A stretch of DNA of 64,000 bases from Plotosus lineatus (GCA_024760905.1 CM045738.1:49572297-49636296), one strand, 5' to 3'. Numbered from the stretch's first letter, positions 1-11,042 are shown. The notes: generated from the sequence alone by a model not told the origin. Program-made: numbers and translations.

Positions 1-23
1 CAACCCAAACATTCTCAACCATT

Positions 24-355
24 CATTCGTTCATTTTCTGAACCACTTAATACTAATTAGGGTCGCGGGCAGGCTGGAACCCATCTCGGCCGACTCTTGG
101 CGAGGGCAGAGTACACCCTTTCCGGCTCTCCAGGCCAACACGGGGCACGCTGACGGCTATGCAGCTCCTTTTTACGAACGTCAGCAATGGTTCGTTTACG
201 TGAACCTCCCACCACAGACAGTGAAAAACACGGCCTGTCTTTGATAACCCAGATAGTGCACTGAGGGGACATGAACAACCCGGTGAGATTGGGGCTTGAA
301 CTCCCAACATCGGGATCAGTTGATTCAGCACCTTTACTACCAGGCCAACGCTGCC
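24..355 (-). repeat. tRNA-derived SINE (type A, CTAATTAGG tail)
   Basis: Read on the minus strand, this starts with a tRNA-like head (a GTTCAAGCCCC B-box near 288-298), continues through a central body that mentions the motif GGTTATCAAAG, and ends in a tail with CCCTAATTAGG and ATGAATGAATG near 24-60. The same head-body-tail order recurs at 10708-11042, 11108-11403, 15135-15410 and, cut by the window end, 63830-64000. The family name is not certain. Confidence 0.75.
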
Positions 356-484
356 CTTCAACCCAAACATTTTTTTATTTAATTTTTCCGTTTTTCTCTC
401 CTAATTCTAGTCGTTTCTTACCTGCAAGTGTTACCTCCCTATCTCATACAACCACCATAAACCAGGGAAGGGTGTAAGCTTGCA

Positions 485-725
485 CGTGCCCCACCTGTGG
501 CATGCGATTCTGCCAGTTGCATCTTTACCAACCGTTGCGTGTGCGTATTCGGAGGCGGCTTAACGCACTTGGATTGGACGTGCTATCCTCCTCCGCTGTG
601 TATGAGTGAACTGGATTGGCTGGTGATTTCTGTGAGTGAAAGGGAGGTGTATGCCGTCCCTCCCTCCCGTGAGAGCTCAGCCAAGTGCAGTCTGGAAACT
701 GTTATTCCAGAAGACGAGCCGGTGA
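485..725 (+). repeat. Diverged dispersed repeat, copy 1
   Basis: This segment resembles 2715-2960. Both hold a GTGATTGGCTG-like stretch, a CCTCCCTC block and a GTGAGRGCTCAGCCAA block in the same order. No coding potential or terminal repeats are evident. It is probably an old interspersed element. Confidence 0.35.
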
Positions 726-1109
726 GAAACGTTCTTTCAGGAGTCTTTAAAGTAGAACATCACAATGCTGTTGAATTCTCACACCTGATTGGATAGAAAG
801 TGTTGATTATGAGTGTATAGTAAAAACTCTGACAGTAGTACTCAAATTCAAATCCCATGATCATGATACCTTGGTATGGATACATTACTGTTTCTAAAGT
901 CACAGTGAACACCGAGCGTTTGTACTGCAGGCGCCTGACATCATCCAAATATAAAATACATTTCAAAAACTCGTTGCAATTTAAAAAGTGTACAGTATAT
1001 GTGTTTATAGCACAAGTCTTTCTGTTAAAGGTTTTTTGGTTTATTCAACACTTGTGGAAGGAGTCTCCAGTTTTAGTTCTTTATGTAACAGTCAGGAAGG
1101 TATCTGGCA

Positions 1110-1950
1110 TAAAAAAAAGTCTTCGTGACAGCCAGGGATGTGGATTTATATTATCAAATTCATTCACACAGACCCAAACACACTCACACCTCGGGGGCGA
1201 TCTGGAGCAGACAATTAGCTTCATGTGCATGTCTTTGCACTGTGGTAGGAAACCAGTGTACAGTAGGCCCCGTTATTTGTAGTTGTTGCGTTCTTCCCCT
1301 ACCCTCGGATCCTGAAAATCTGTGAGTTATTGAAGCGGTTTTAAAACCCTATGTATGATATTACATGTGCTAAAACCTGCTTGTTAAACACATTCGATAG
1401 CCAGTCTTACTCATTAATGCAGTAATAATGCAGTAAAATGTCGTCATGCTTCAGTAAAAACTTTTTCATTTTGTACTGTGATAATATTTATGAATAAGTA
1501 AAGCGCTGAGGCTCCTTACCAGAAGCTCGAGAAGATGCGGGGCGTTTGAGTGACATCATAGCACTTAAATAATCATTAAAAACATACGAAAAAAACGTGA
1601 ATTCATAATTTAAGTAGTCACACTGATAACGTGCGTGAAGGAGAAAAAAAGAGGTGTACACATCATCTGCATCCAATCAGCATGAGGGAGAAACAAAAGC
1701 TCTCAGCCATTGGATAAATTTGAATCACGTGCCAGTAAGTAGCGGGTTTGCCGCTAATCTGCGAGTATGCGATGCCGTGCCCACTGAACCACAAATGGGA
1801 AAGGGCTTACTGTACACGGAGAAAGTTCACACAAACACAGAGAGAACATATCAACTCCACACTGAAATGCCCAAGTTCAGGACTCAAACCCAGGACCTTG
1901 CTCCTGTGAGGTGCACATGCTCACCTCGACACCGCCGTGTCACCTTATAT
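1110..1950 (-). repeat. SINE split by a MITE
   Basis: SINE sequence of the GCATGTTCTCCC type runs 1110-1260 and resumes at 1813-1950, with its tRNA-like head toward 1950 (GGTCCTGGGTTTGAGTCC on the minus strand). The interrupting MITE removes cleanly at a TA, which restores the normal SINE order of AAACCAGTGTA followed by CACGGAGAAAG. Confidence 0.65.
1261..1812. mobile_element. Tigger-like MITE, 552 bp, with TA target duplication
   Basis: The element begins CAGTAGGCCCC and ends GGGCTTACTG, and is bounded by TA on both sides (1259-1260 and 1813-1814). The ends form short inverted repeats. There is no open frame of note. Relatives occur at 28069-28913, 44706-45202 and 47286-47800. TA duplication plus CAGTRGGCCC ends fit the pogo/Tigger branch of Tc1/mariner; the class assignment is inferred. 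Confidence 0.7.
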
Positions 1951-3412
1951 ATTGTTGCTTTCATTTTAAACGGCATAAATGACATTCTCTTCGATGACCT
2001 ATGACAGGAAGTTCCAAAATATTTGAACAGGAAATAACACACATCTGCATACAGTTTGGTTCTGAGGTCTGAGAAGGTGGGGGGCGTCAACGGTTTGGTT
2101 TTCAGTCTTTATGCCTCAGATGATCAGATCTTTGGTCCAGCTGCTCATTTGCACCACAGTCCACCTTTGGACAAGAGGAACGTGCTACGTGCTAGAAGGT
2201 TTAAGCAGTGCTTGCTGTTTGATCTTAATTCACATTTCTTCAAGTTGTTTGCTCCCCAAAGGTACACGAGGGAGGTTGATAGTAATGAGGTTATGTTACA
2301 GTTGCTCCGCAAACAATTCTGGGAGCATTTCGGGTTGTCTGGTTATCACCCGTGCGGAGAGTTTGTGTTTCACGCTGTATCCACAGGTCGTGCAAAGACA
2401 AAGTTTGCGGAAGTTTTATCCTTGTAGCTTTAACTCGATTCTTTACGCCGATAAATCTTTATACAATATTAAAATTATACTTGATGAGATACTGACATCA
2501 TGTCCTGTGGGATGTCCCATGTAATGGGAGGAGACTGTTAAGTGGTGCTGCGTCCCTCTGTTGTGATGTCTTGATACCTGTGATGTACAGATTTAATCAA
2601 ACATTCTGTCTTAATAGGAACTTTTCCATAGATGACACTTTTTTTTTTTCTTTTTTTTTGGGGGGGGGGGGGTCTCCCTAATTAAAGTTTTATCCAATTC
2701 CCACAATGATGAAGGCATGCACACGCCCCTTCTGTGACATGCAATGCTATCCACCAGCCTCTTTTTGAACTGCTGCGCATTTGTAATTGGGGGTGGGTCT
2801 AGCATAATTCTGGGGAAGGTACCATCCACCCCCTCATATGAATGAGCTCAGAGACAACTGTGATTGGCTGATGATGGCTGTGGGTGACAGGAACAAGTTA
2901 GCGTATGTCCTCCCTCTGTCTCTCCTGTGAGGGCTCAGCCAATTAGCGTCCCTGGACTCTTGATCACCAATGGCTGTGGCATGAAGCTGGATTTGAACTT
3001 GGGATCTCAGGGTTAACAGTTGCCTTTGATAGACCATACTGCTATAAAGACTGAACAGAGACTTTGTGCTCGATCCATTGCGAGAAGCCATGTTGATTCA
3101 ACCTCACTTCATAAACAGAAAAAGAAAGCGGTATTTGAGGAGATGACTCCAACTTGGCGAGTTGAAGCAGCTGTGTGACTGACTGGTGTAGCGACGAGTT
3201 GCCGCACTAGCCTGTGAGAGTTTGCAGCTTTGCTTCTTGGTTGGAACGTGTCAGAAGTCCATGATCGCTGCTAACTGGCTGACTGGCCAACTGTGGGAGG
3301 GGGCATAGGGCATCTGTGAGCAGAAGCAGCTAGCGATTTTCCTCAGAGTGTGTTCTGTTGAGCGGCGGTTCGAAAAAACGTGGTGAGTAATGTAATGCTT
3401 AGGTTTTCGTGA
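1951..3412. other. Stretch downstream of FAM110C, no gene seen
   Basis: No exon, RNA gene or complete mobile element was recognised here. It contains homopolymer runs near 2639-2672 (T then G) and the second copy of a diverged repeat at 2715-2960. It may include the FAM110C 3' UTR next to 3413, but no convincing polyadenylation signal was found there. Confidence 0.5.
2715..2960 (+). repeat. Diverged dispersed repeat, copy 2
   Basis: Partner of 485-725, sharing the GTGATTGGCTG and GTGAGGGCTCAGCCAA blocks in the same order. Similarity is only moderate by eye. Confidence 0.35.
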
Positions 3413-3618
3413 CTAATCCAGATCCCGGAGGATTTTCCCAGATTGACTTGCATTCCTGCAGCTGTACAGCCATTTGATCACTCGAGCGTTGCGCTCTATC
3501 ACTGATAAATCTTGTTTCCGAGTTTCTTTCACTTCTTCCTCCTGAAGCCCGTGAACGTCACCGCTGGTGTGTGAAATCTCATCGTCAGACACAGCCATGC
3601 TTACGCTTCGGATCTTTG
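3413..3618 (-). CDS. fam110c: FAM110C exon 2 (C-terminal part)
   Basis: This is the last coding exon of a FAM110-family gene. The acceptor is TGTGTTACAG (AG at 3620-3619), the exon opens in a phase that completes a codon begun in exon 1, and the stop is at 3415-3413. It encodes residues 248-314: a KIRSVS start, an acidic GLQEEE stretch and the block LSVIERNARVIKWLY at 284-298, which is the most conserved C-terminal signature of FAM110 proteins. In human FAM110C the same order (RSVSVA, GLQEEE, SVIERNARIIKWLY) is also at the end of the protein. FAM110 proteins are reported to associate with centrosomes and microtubules; that role is family knowledge and is not shown by the sequence. The joining phase (1 base plus 2 bases) agrees with the proposed donor at 5893. 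Confidence 0.85.
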
Positions 3619-4492
3619 CTGTAACACACCAAAAATACCATCACCATACATCATATGACATCATATAGATGATCTACATATCCATATAAACAATGATTAA
3701 ATGGGGGAATGTTATTCACATTTGATTAAAGAAGCGATAATAACAGCCAATGGGTAGAAACGAGAGATACGCCACAGTTTACAGAATAAAAGTCTGAATT
3801 CTTTTAATTTTAGTGAACCCACTCCTGACCCTCCACACCAACAAATGTTGCCCTGGTTGCTGGTTTATACAAAGTAGGGTCACACACGAGCGGGGCGACA
3901 CGATTGGATATTTCCCGGTGGGCCGCAAAGCCATGATTGGTTGGTGTTTTTGCAGTATTACAACGGTCGCGCATGGCAGTTGATGACAATATATGGATAA
4001 TCAGATCTTTTCAAGCCTCTGGCGTATAAAGTCCATTGTAACCAATCTAACAGTTTGTCTGCACAGCTAAACTCTTCCAGCTCCAGCTTTAATTCTGACC
4101 GTTCAGCCAACAATGTAGACAGAACGGAACACAGAGTTTCTCGGAAAGTTTTGACAGGGACTCCTGACGATAACGAAGAACTCTGCAGCTCTACTCACTG
4201 AATCGGATTCACGTTTCGTCAATAAATAAAGAACCAGAGCTGTTATTCTCGAATGAATTTCATGCATTTCAGGTGTGTGCTTGGACCCAGTAAGTGATCA
4301 CATATGTAACTAGCAGTAAATCCTGGTTGGTGCAGGATTGTGTTCCTTGGAAAAGCAGCAGCATCAGCTTCTCAGGAGGAGACTCAGAGACTCAGGAACA
4401 TGGACACAATCAACAGCTTGGATTCACCAGTAGCATTAGATAATAATGATGTAATCAGTTACTCTGTGTTGATTGATGGTGTTTGACATGTT

Positions 4493-4603
4493 CAGTTCAG
4501 TTCATTTTCTGTAACCGCTTAATCCTAATTAGGGTCGCGGTGAGGCGAGCGCCCATCCCAGCCGACTCCGGGTGAGGGCAGATTACACCCTGGACAGCTC
4601 ATC
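4493..4603 (-). repeat. Truncated type A SINE tail
   Basis: Only the tail region is present (CCGCTTAATCCTAATTAGGG near 4514, then GGTGTAATCTGCCC on the minus strand). The head is missing. It lies in the FAM110C intron. Confidence 0.55.
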
Positions 4604-4659
4604 AGGCTTCATCACTAATCACAGGGATTGATTATAATTCATTTATTGTTTAATTGACT

Positions 4660-5816
4660 TCTTTTCCTTTTTGCTGTTCCCTTCAAGTGTCGCCACAGTG
4701 AATCATCTGCCTCCATCTCACCCTGTCCTCTGCATCTTCTTCTCTTACACCAACTGCCTTCATGTCCTCCTTCACCACGTCCATAAATCTTCTCTTTGGT
4801 CTTCCTCTGGGCCTTCTGCCTGGTAGTTCCAACCTCAGCATCCTACTACCAATATACTCACTATCACTCCTCTGTACATGTCCAAACCATCTCAATTGAG
4901 CCTCTCTGACTTTGTCTCCAAAACGTCTTACATGTGCTGTCCCTCTGATGTACTCATTCCTGATCCTATCCATCCTCGTTACTCCCAAAGAGAACCTCAA
5001 CATTTTCATCTCTGCTACCTCCAGCTCTGCCTCCTGTCTTTTCCCAGGTCCACTGTTTCTAACCCATACAACATCGCTGGCCTCAACACCGTCTTGTACA
5101 CTTTTCCTTTCATTCTTGCCGATACTCTCCTATCACACATCACACCGGACACTTTTCTCCATCCATTTCAACCTACCTGCACACGCTTCTTCACCTCTTT
5201 TCCACACTCTCCATTGCTCTGGACTGTTGAGCCTAAGTACTTAAAATCCTCCACCTTCTTTATCTCTGCTCCCTGTAACCTCACCATTCCTGTTGGGTCC
5301 TTGTCGTTCACACACATGTATTCTGTCTTATTGAGACTAACCTTCATTCCTCTCCTTTCCAGGGCATACCTCCACCTCTCTAGATTTTCCTCCACTTGTT
5401 CTCTGCTCTCACTACAGATCACGATGTCATCTGCAAACATCATAGTCCATGGGGGATCTTGTCTCACCTCGTCTGTCAACCTGTCCATCACCACAGCAAA
5501 CAAGAAGGGGCTCAGAGCTGACCCTTGATGCAGTCCTACCTCCACCTTGAACTCTTCTGTCACATCTACAGTACACCTCACCACTGTCTTACATCTCTCA
5601 TACATGTCCTGCTCCACTCTAACATACTTCTCTGCCACTCCAGACTTCCTCATGCAATACCACAGTTCCTCTCTCAGTACCCTGTCATATGCTTTCTCCA
5701 GATCCACAAAGGCACAATGCAGCTCCCTCTGACCTTCTCTCTACTTCTCTATTAACATCCTCAAAACAAACACTGCATCTGTGGTGCTCTTTCTTGGCAT
5801 GAAACCAAACTGTTGT
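4660..5816 (-). mobile_element. 5'-truncated RTE-type LINE in the FAM110C intron
   Basis: Minus-strand LINE fragment holding the reverse transcriptase core (FADDIVICSES; LEKAYDR; HQGSALSPFLFA) and the C-terminal region (LRWFGHVQRSDSEYIG). The 3' end has the family's GGCGACACTTGAAGGGAACA-type end next to 4683. It is flanked by an 18-bp target duplication, TTTATTGTTTAATTGACT at 4642-4659 and TTTATTGTTTGACTGACT at 5817-5834 (16 of 18 match). The 5' end breaks off just after the sequence for the FGF motif. Frames are interrupted, so it is inactive. It lies in the same orientation as FAM110C transcription. Confidence 0.9.
5168..5707 (-). pseudogene. Reverse transcriptase fragment of the RTE copy
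   Basis: An open stretch of 179 codons covers the catalytic palm of the reverse transcriptase, including the FADD box that carries two of the three catalytic aspartates, then the YMCVN and FKYLGST motifs. Upstream finger and endonuclease regions are missing through 5' truncation, and the C-terminal part is in another frame at 4683-5009. It cannot encode a working enzyme. Confidence 0.8.
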
Positions 5817-5893
5817 TTTATTGTTTGACTGACTGATTGATTAATTAATAAAAAGGAAAACTTCCCCTTTATGCATCTGGTCTAAATTCGTAC

Positions 5894-6632
5894 CGAAGGT
5901 ATGTTGGCGCTCATCTGAGCTCGAGGAGAAGTTCCATTTGCCCAGGGACTCCACAACGTCGCTCTCGAGGCCGCAGAACTTAAAAAACACATCGAAATCA
6001 GCAAAGTTCCTGGAGTAGCGTGAGCTGACGTCGGAGTGTGAGCGCGACACGCCCCTTCTCGCACGCTCAGACACGGACCCACCTCCTTCAGAGTCCCCCC
6101 TTGCCAAGTTCACGTGCCCAGGCTTCCTCTGCCCTGTGCCACCGGAGTCTTCCTCATCATCTTTCTCTTCCTCACCGAATGAACTCTCTTTGCTGTGACC
6201 CGACGATACCGGAACCGGAGCACCCGCGCTGTTCCTCTCTCTCAGGGACTTGAGTAATGTTTGTTTGCGCCGGTAGTGAAATCTCGGTGATCCTCTCCGC
6301 AGGTCGCACTTCTCTCTGTACAGAAGGATAGAGTCCGGTCGTTTCTTGGCGCTGTTGGGTTCCACCATGTTGGATTCCTGTGTGGAAGAGGGTGTACCGG
6401 GTGTAGCGGTTGCGCTCTGCACAGTAGACTTTTGGCCTCGAGGGGACTCTGCTCTGGATCTCGTGTCTGAAGTGGAAACTGAAACTGTCACGTGTGGGCC
6501 CCGAACATAGTTGGGCTTGGTGGCCGCAAGCCTCTCCACTGCGCTTGTGCGACCACTGTCCTCGCGCTCCAGCTCCATCTGCTTCCTCAAGTACTCAGGT
6601 CCCTTCTCCAGAATCCGCGATGTGTCCAGCAT
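5894..6632 (-). CDS. fam110c: FAM110C exon 1 (N-terminal part)
   Basis: This exon encodes residues 1-246 plus one base of codon 247. The start at 6632 has A at -3 (GCACCATGC). Visible family blocks are RILEKGPEYLRKQ (6-18), SAVERLAATKPNYVRGP (30-46), KKRPDSILLYREKCDLRRG (96-114) and the C-terminal block with RSHSDVSSRYSR (197-208) followed by FFKFCGL (216-222). The middle (about 50-95 and 135-195) is polar, Ser/Gly/Glu-rich and probably disordered. I chose a donor at 5893 (TTCG followed by GTACGA). It is not a strong donor, but its phase joins exon 2 correctly and the total of 314 residues is close to the human protein (about 321). Reading on past the donor gives 16 further non-family residues and a stop near 5841. 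A FAM110 paralogue is the main alternative; the neighbour ACP1 and the GLQEEE motif favour FAM110C. Confidence 0.85.
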
Positions 6633-6653
6633 GGTGCACGTTTCACTCTGTCA

Positions 6654-6711
6654 ATCTCACACACTCTCTCTCTCTTTCTCTGTCTCTCTTGACTCTCACG
6701 CACTCTCCCTC

Positions 6712-6789
<78 letters not shown>

Positions 6790-6867
6790 TCTCTCTCTCT
6801 ATCTCAAACACTCTCTTGACTCTCACGCACTCTCCCTCTCGCTTTCTCTCTCTCTCTCTCTCTTTCT

Positions 6868-6932
<65 letters not shown>

Positions 6933-6995
6933 TCTCTCTCTCTCTATCTCAAACACTCTCTCTCTCTCTCCCTCTCACACACAGACACACACGCT

Positions 6996-7034
<39 letters not shown>

Positions 7035-7093
7035 TCTTACACACACACACATACACACATTCTCTCTCGCTCTCTCTCTCTCACACACACACA

Positions 7094-7135
<42 letters not shown>

Positions 7136-7341
7136 GTCTCTCTTTCTTTCTCTCTCTCTCTGTCTCTCTCTCACACATACACGCAGACTCTCTCTCTCTC
7201 TCTCTCTCTCTCTCACGTACACACAGACACACACGCTTTCTCTCTCTCTCCCTCTCTCTCTCCCCCTCTCTCTTTTCTCTCTCACACACACACACACATG
7301 CACACAGACTCTCTCTCTCTCTCGCTCTCTCTCTCCCCCTC

Positions 7342-7418
<77 letters not shown>

Positions 7419-7464
7419 CTCTCTCTCACACACACACACAGACACACACTTTCTCTCTCTCCCC

Positions 7465-7495
<31 letters not shown>
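6654..7495. repeat. Compound CT/CA microsatellite tract upstream of FAM110C
   Basis: About 840 bp of alternating (CT)n and (CA)n blocks with few interruptions. On the FAM110C strand it reads as GA and GT runs that end about 25 bp before the start codon, so it occupies the 5' leader or core promoter position. Long open frames in it are artefacts of the repeat. Confidence 0.95.
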
Positions 7496-7499
7496 GAAT

Positions 7500-8887
7500 A
7501 TAAACTTTACAAATGAGCTAAAAGTATAAATCCGATTTGATTCTCAGTCTGGAGCAGAAATATCTGGAGGATGGATCCAGTAGTGAGTCAATCCTGTTTC
7601 GACACATTCCAGCCCTGCATTGAGCACGCGCTGTACACACAAACACACCTGTACACACCTTTACTTGTTTTTTTTTTTTTTTTTTTACACGTTTCCTCCC
7701 ACTACCCGGTTATACAATCCTCCTCCTCCTCCTCCTCCTCCCCTGCTCGGTTTACACCCAGTTACTCAGTATTTCACAGTACTGTAATGCACTCAACAGG
7801 AAATGAGTGAAGAAACCTGATTGGGTCCTCTCTGTTCCCCTTCTGCCTTATACTTCATACTTCAACTTGTCTTCTGTCTCAGCTAGACTCCGCCCCTGTC
7901 CCTGCATCGTTCCTTACCTGCTCTGCTCTGCTCCCTTTAACCTTTAATCAAGATGAAAATAAATATGAATAAATAAATATATGCATCTTAATTATAATTT
8001 AAAGTAAAAACAATCGATTAATTTAAAGATTTGTACCGTTTCTAAACTGATCAGCAGAAATAGAAAGAAACTGTAAATAGAGTTGATACTTATTAAAGAG
8101 AAACTGTTGGATTGTCTGGATTATCTGTTTTTCTTCTGTGTCTCTGCCGGTCTCTGTCCCTTCTCACTGGCTCTTCCTATGTCTTCATCTGCCATGTCTT
8201 TGGTATGGTATATTTCTCTGTCTTTGTCTCCATCTTCCTCTGTCCCTGTCTCCTGGTTTTGCTCCATAAGTCTCATTACCACCTTGTCTCCATCTCTCAC
8301 TGGTTCAGTTTTGTCTCTTGTCTTTGTCCCTGTCCATCTCTGTGTTTGATATCTAAACCCCCCCCCCCTTCTCCACCAATATCTGCTTGGTCTCTCTCTC
8401 TCTCTGATTTTGAAACACACAGAGAAGCGAGATGATATTCAACATCAGGGATCTCCAATTGTTCCTGGAGTGCTATCTCCCACAAAAACACCTCTTTCAG
8501 CTGATCAGGATCATCCGAAGATAATACTCAGGTGTGTGGGTTTATCGTGGAACCCAAATCCTTAAACATTGTTCTAGGAGAAGATTTTTGCACAATTTAA
8601 TAAATTTTCTAGTTGAAGACGTGACCCATCACCACTAGACTAATGTTAATGGATGACAAAGTGGTGAGCTGGTCAGGGTGGACCCGATCTTTGACAAGAG
8701 TCAGCTGGGATGGGCTCCAGCCATCTTTTGGCCGGAATAAAGGATAAAAGGTATATTTTTAATCAGGTTGATGCATGAAGACTCACTTTGTAGTGACAAT
8801 CATAAAGATTAAATATACTTCAGGTTACAATATACAGAAAAAAATTATTAAAACGGCCAAAAGAGGGCAGTATCTCAGTAATGATTT

Positions 8888-8890
<3 letters not shown>
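7500..8890. other. Intergenic stretch, no gene seen
   Basis: No exon or recognisable transposon was found. There is a T-run and (TCC)n near 7669-7740, and pyrimidine-rich, imperfectly repeated GTCTCTGTC-like sequence at about 8138-8400. Open frames here have no recognisable domain. Confidence 0.5.

Positions 8891-8938
<48 letters not shown>
8891..8938. repeat. (TG)n microsatellite
   Basis: Pure TG dinucleotide run of about 48 bp, followed by a T-run near 8980-9005. Confidence 0.95.
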
Positions 8939-8939
<1 letters not shown>

Positions 8940-9082
8940 TTTCACGTGATTAAAGCAAAGTAAGCTTTGCAGTTTTGGTTTTTTTTTTTTTTTTTTTTTT
9001 TTTTATTAAGGGAGAAAAAAGTTTAAATTTCAATGAAAACCTTCAGATTTTTTTTAACCTGGGTGTTATTTCTCCATCTTCA

Positions 9083-9370
9083 TTCATTCATTCATTTATT
9101 TGCTAAATCACTTAATCCTACAGTCATTAGAATCTTGGAGCCTATTTCAGCCAACTCTGTGCTAAGGTGGGCTACACCCTGATCAGTGCACTAGTCTATC
9201 TCAAGACCAACATCCCCGCCACCACTCACACTCACACCGAAAGGCAATTCGAAACGGTCTGAACATGCAAACTCCAGAAAGAAATACCCTCACAGTGTCC
9301 GAGGCTCAAACCCAACACCTCGTTGTTGTTGTATGGCGGATGTGCTAGCCACTACACCAACGTGCCCTCC
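9083..9370 (-). repeat. Degraded SINE (type B, GCATGTTC core)
   Basis: The minus strand shows a tRNA-like head near 9370-9320 (GTGGCTAGCACATCCGCC-like), then a GAGTTTGCATGTTCAG core and an ATGAATGAATG tail at 9083. Many substitutions indicate age. Confidence 0.6.
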
Positions 9371-9428
9371 CCCGTTAGATTTAGGGATAGCATGGGAATA
9401 ATCAGCTACATCAATAATTATTACTATT

Positions 9429-9844
9429 TGTGATGCTCTGTGTTTTGGGGGGATTTTGAATTTGGCGGCTCTGTTCTCTCACTCTGTTTTCTCCCCAGCT
9501 GTGCAGGCTCCGGGTGTGGCTGACCTGCTCGGGCTGATTGCAGCAGAGCACACATGATTCCACTCCCTATAGAGACAAGCTGCACGCTCACCTCCGCTCC
9601 AGAAGATTGTCCCGCATCACGCACCGATACCCCGGGGCTCTCTCTGGCCCCTGCTTATAGCTGTGCTCAGGCAGCATTCCAATGATAGTCTCCAGTGTTT
9701 GTTGTTTTGTTTATTTTTACTCCGGCATTATCATTTTGCTGTCTCCTGTCTCCAGTATTTCCCCTTGAGAAAAATAAATCGTTCTTCTTGCAGTGTCCTC
9801 TGTCTCCTCCATTTCTGGGTCCAGCTGAGAGCCTGAACGTAACA
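9429..9844 (+). mobile_element. Candidate solo LTR, 416 bp
   Basis: The segment opens TGTGATGCTC and closes GAACGTAACA, giving TG...CA ends. It is flanked by a near 5-bp duplication (CTATT at 9424-9428 and GTATT at 9845-9849). A polyadenylation-like AAAATAAA lies at about 9769, and GGGTCCAGCTGAGAGCC near the end looks like a gypsy-type U5 end. No internal retroelement genes adjoin it. The call rests on end structure only. Confidence 0.4.
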
Positions 9845-9854
9845 GTATTATAAC

Positions 9855-9980
9855 ACCCCCCCCCCGCCATCTCCTAGTGCAGCTAACTGGGTTCTTAAAG
9901 GCCGGCCGTGTCGCTCATTATCTGCTGTAGGTTCAAGTAAAAGAACCATTACTGTAATGCCTTTTGTAAAGAGGAGCTGC
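9855..9980 (+). repeat. SINE body fragment, interrupted by an RTE
   Basis: It contains the body motifs GCTAACTGGGTTCTTAAAG, GTTCAAGTAAAAGAACCATT and AAAGAGGAGCTGC shared with the SINEs at 10708 and 27186, and breaks off exactly where the LINE sequence begins at about 9981. Confidence 0.65.
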
Positions 9981-10690
9981 TTTGTCTCCAAAACGTCTAA
10001 CATGTGCTGTCCCTCTGATGTGCTCATTCCTGATCCTATCCATCCTCGTTACTCCCAAAGAGAACCTCAACATTTTCATCTCTGCTACCTCCAGCTCTGC
10101 CTCCTGTCTTTTCCCCAGGGACACTGTTTCTAAACATCACTGGCCTCAACACTGTCTTGTACACTTTTCCCTTCATTCTTGCCGATACTCTCCTATCACA
10201 CATCACACCGGATACTTTTCTCCAACCATTCCAACCTGCTTGCACGTGCTTCTTCACCTCTTTTCCACACTCTCCATTGCTCTGGATTGTTGAGTCTAAG
10301 TACTTAAAATTCTCCACCTTCTTTATCTCTGCTCCCTGTAACCTCACCGTTCCTCTTGGGTCCTTCTTGTTCACACAAGGATCAGGAATGAGTACATCAG
10401 AGGGACAGCACATGTAAGATGTTTTGGAGACAAAGTCAGAGAGGCTAGATTGAGATGGTTTGGACATGTACAGAGGAGGGATAGTGAGTATATTGGTAGT
10501 AGGATGCTGAGGTTGCAACTACCAGGCAGAAGGCCCAGAGGAAGACCAAAGAAGAGATTTATGGATGTGGTGAAGGAGGACATAAAGGTAGTTGGAGTAA
10601 GAGTAGAAGATGCAGAGGACAGGGTGAGATGGAGGCGGATCATTTTCTGTGACGACCCCTGAAGGGAACAGCCGAAAGGAAAAGGAGAAA
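9981..10690 (+). mobile_element. Twin-primed (5'-inverted) RTE LINE copy
   Basis: 10377-10690 is RTE 3'-end sequence in plus orientation (LRWFGHVQRRDSEYIG, then GGGAACAGCCGAAAGG). 9981-10376 is an upstream part of the same element in minus orientation (YMCVN through the GWNGWRKVSGVMCDRRVSAR region). The two parts share about 63 bp, present in opposite orientation at about 9980-10043 and 10378-10441. This is the layout expected from twin priming of a LINE. Frames are broken. Confidence 0.85.
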
Positions 10691-10707
10691 GAATAGAAGT
10701 TAGGCTG

Positions 10708-11042
10708 TGGACTGTGGTGGCCCGGTGGTAAGGTGCTGAATCACAGATTCCAAGGTTGGAGGTTCAAGCCCCACTATCACCAGGTTGTCACTGTCCCCCC
10801 AGTGCACTAACTGGGTTATGAAAAGCCGGCCATTTCTCTAACTGTCTATTGTGAGAGGTTCAGGTAAAAGAACTATTGCTGACTTTAGTAAAGAGGAGCT
10901 GCATAGCCGTCAGTGTGTTTTCGCCCTGCGATGGCCTGGCAAGCCATCCAGGGTGTACTCTGTCCTGGCCAGTAATCGTCTGGGATGCACGCCAGCCTCC
11001 CCACGACCCTAATTAGGATGGAGCGGTTACAGAAAATGAATG
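10708..11042 (+). repeat. tRNA-derived SINE type A, near full length
   Basis: It opens with a tRNA-like A-box (GTGGCCCGGTGGTAAGG) and B-box (GGTTCAAGCCCC), then the body with GGGTTATGAAAAGCCGGCC and AAAGAGGAGCTGC, and ends with GGGTGTACTCTGTCC, CCCTAATTAGGATGG and GAAAATGAATGA. It is the best-ordered copy of this type in the window. Confidence 0.85.

Noticed and set aside
6494..7529. Open frames of 237-340 codons rich in Ser, Leu, Thr and His
   Set aside because: They are translations of CT/CA microsatellite in several frames and both strands at once.
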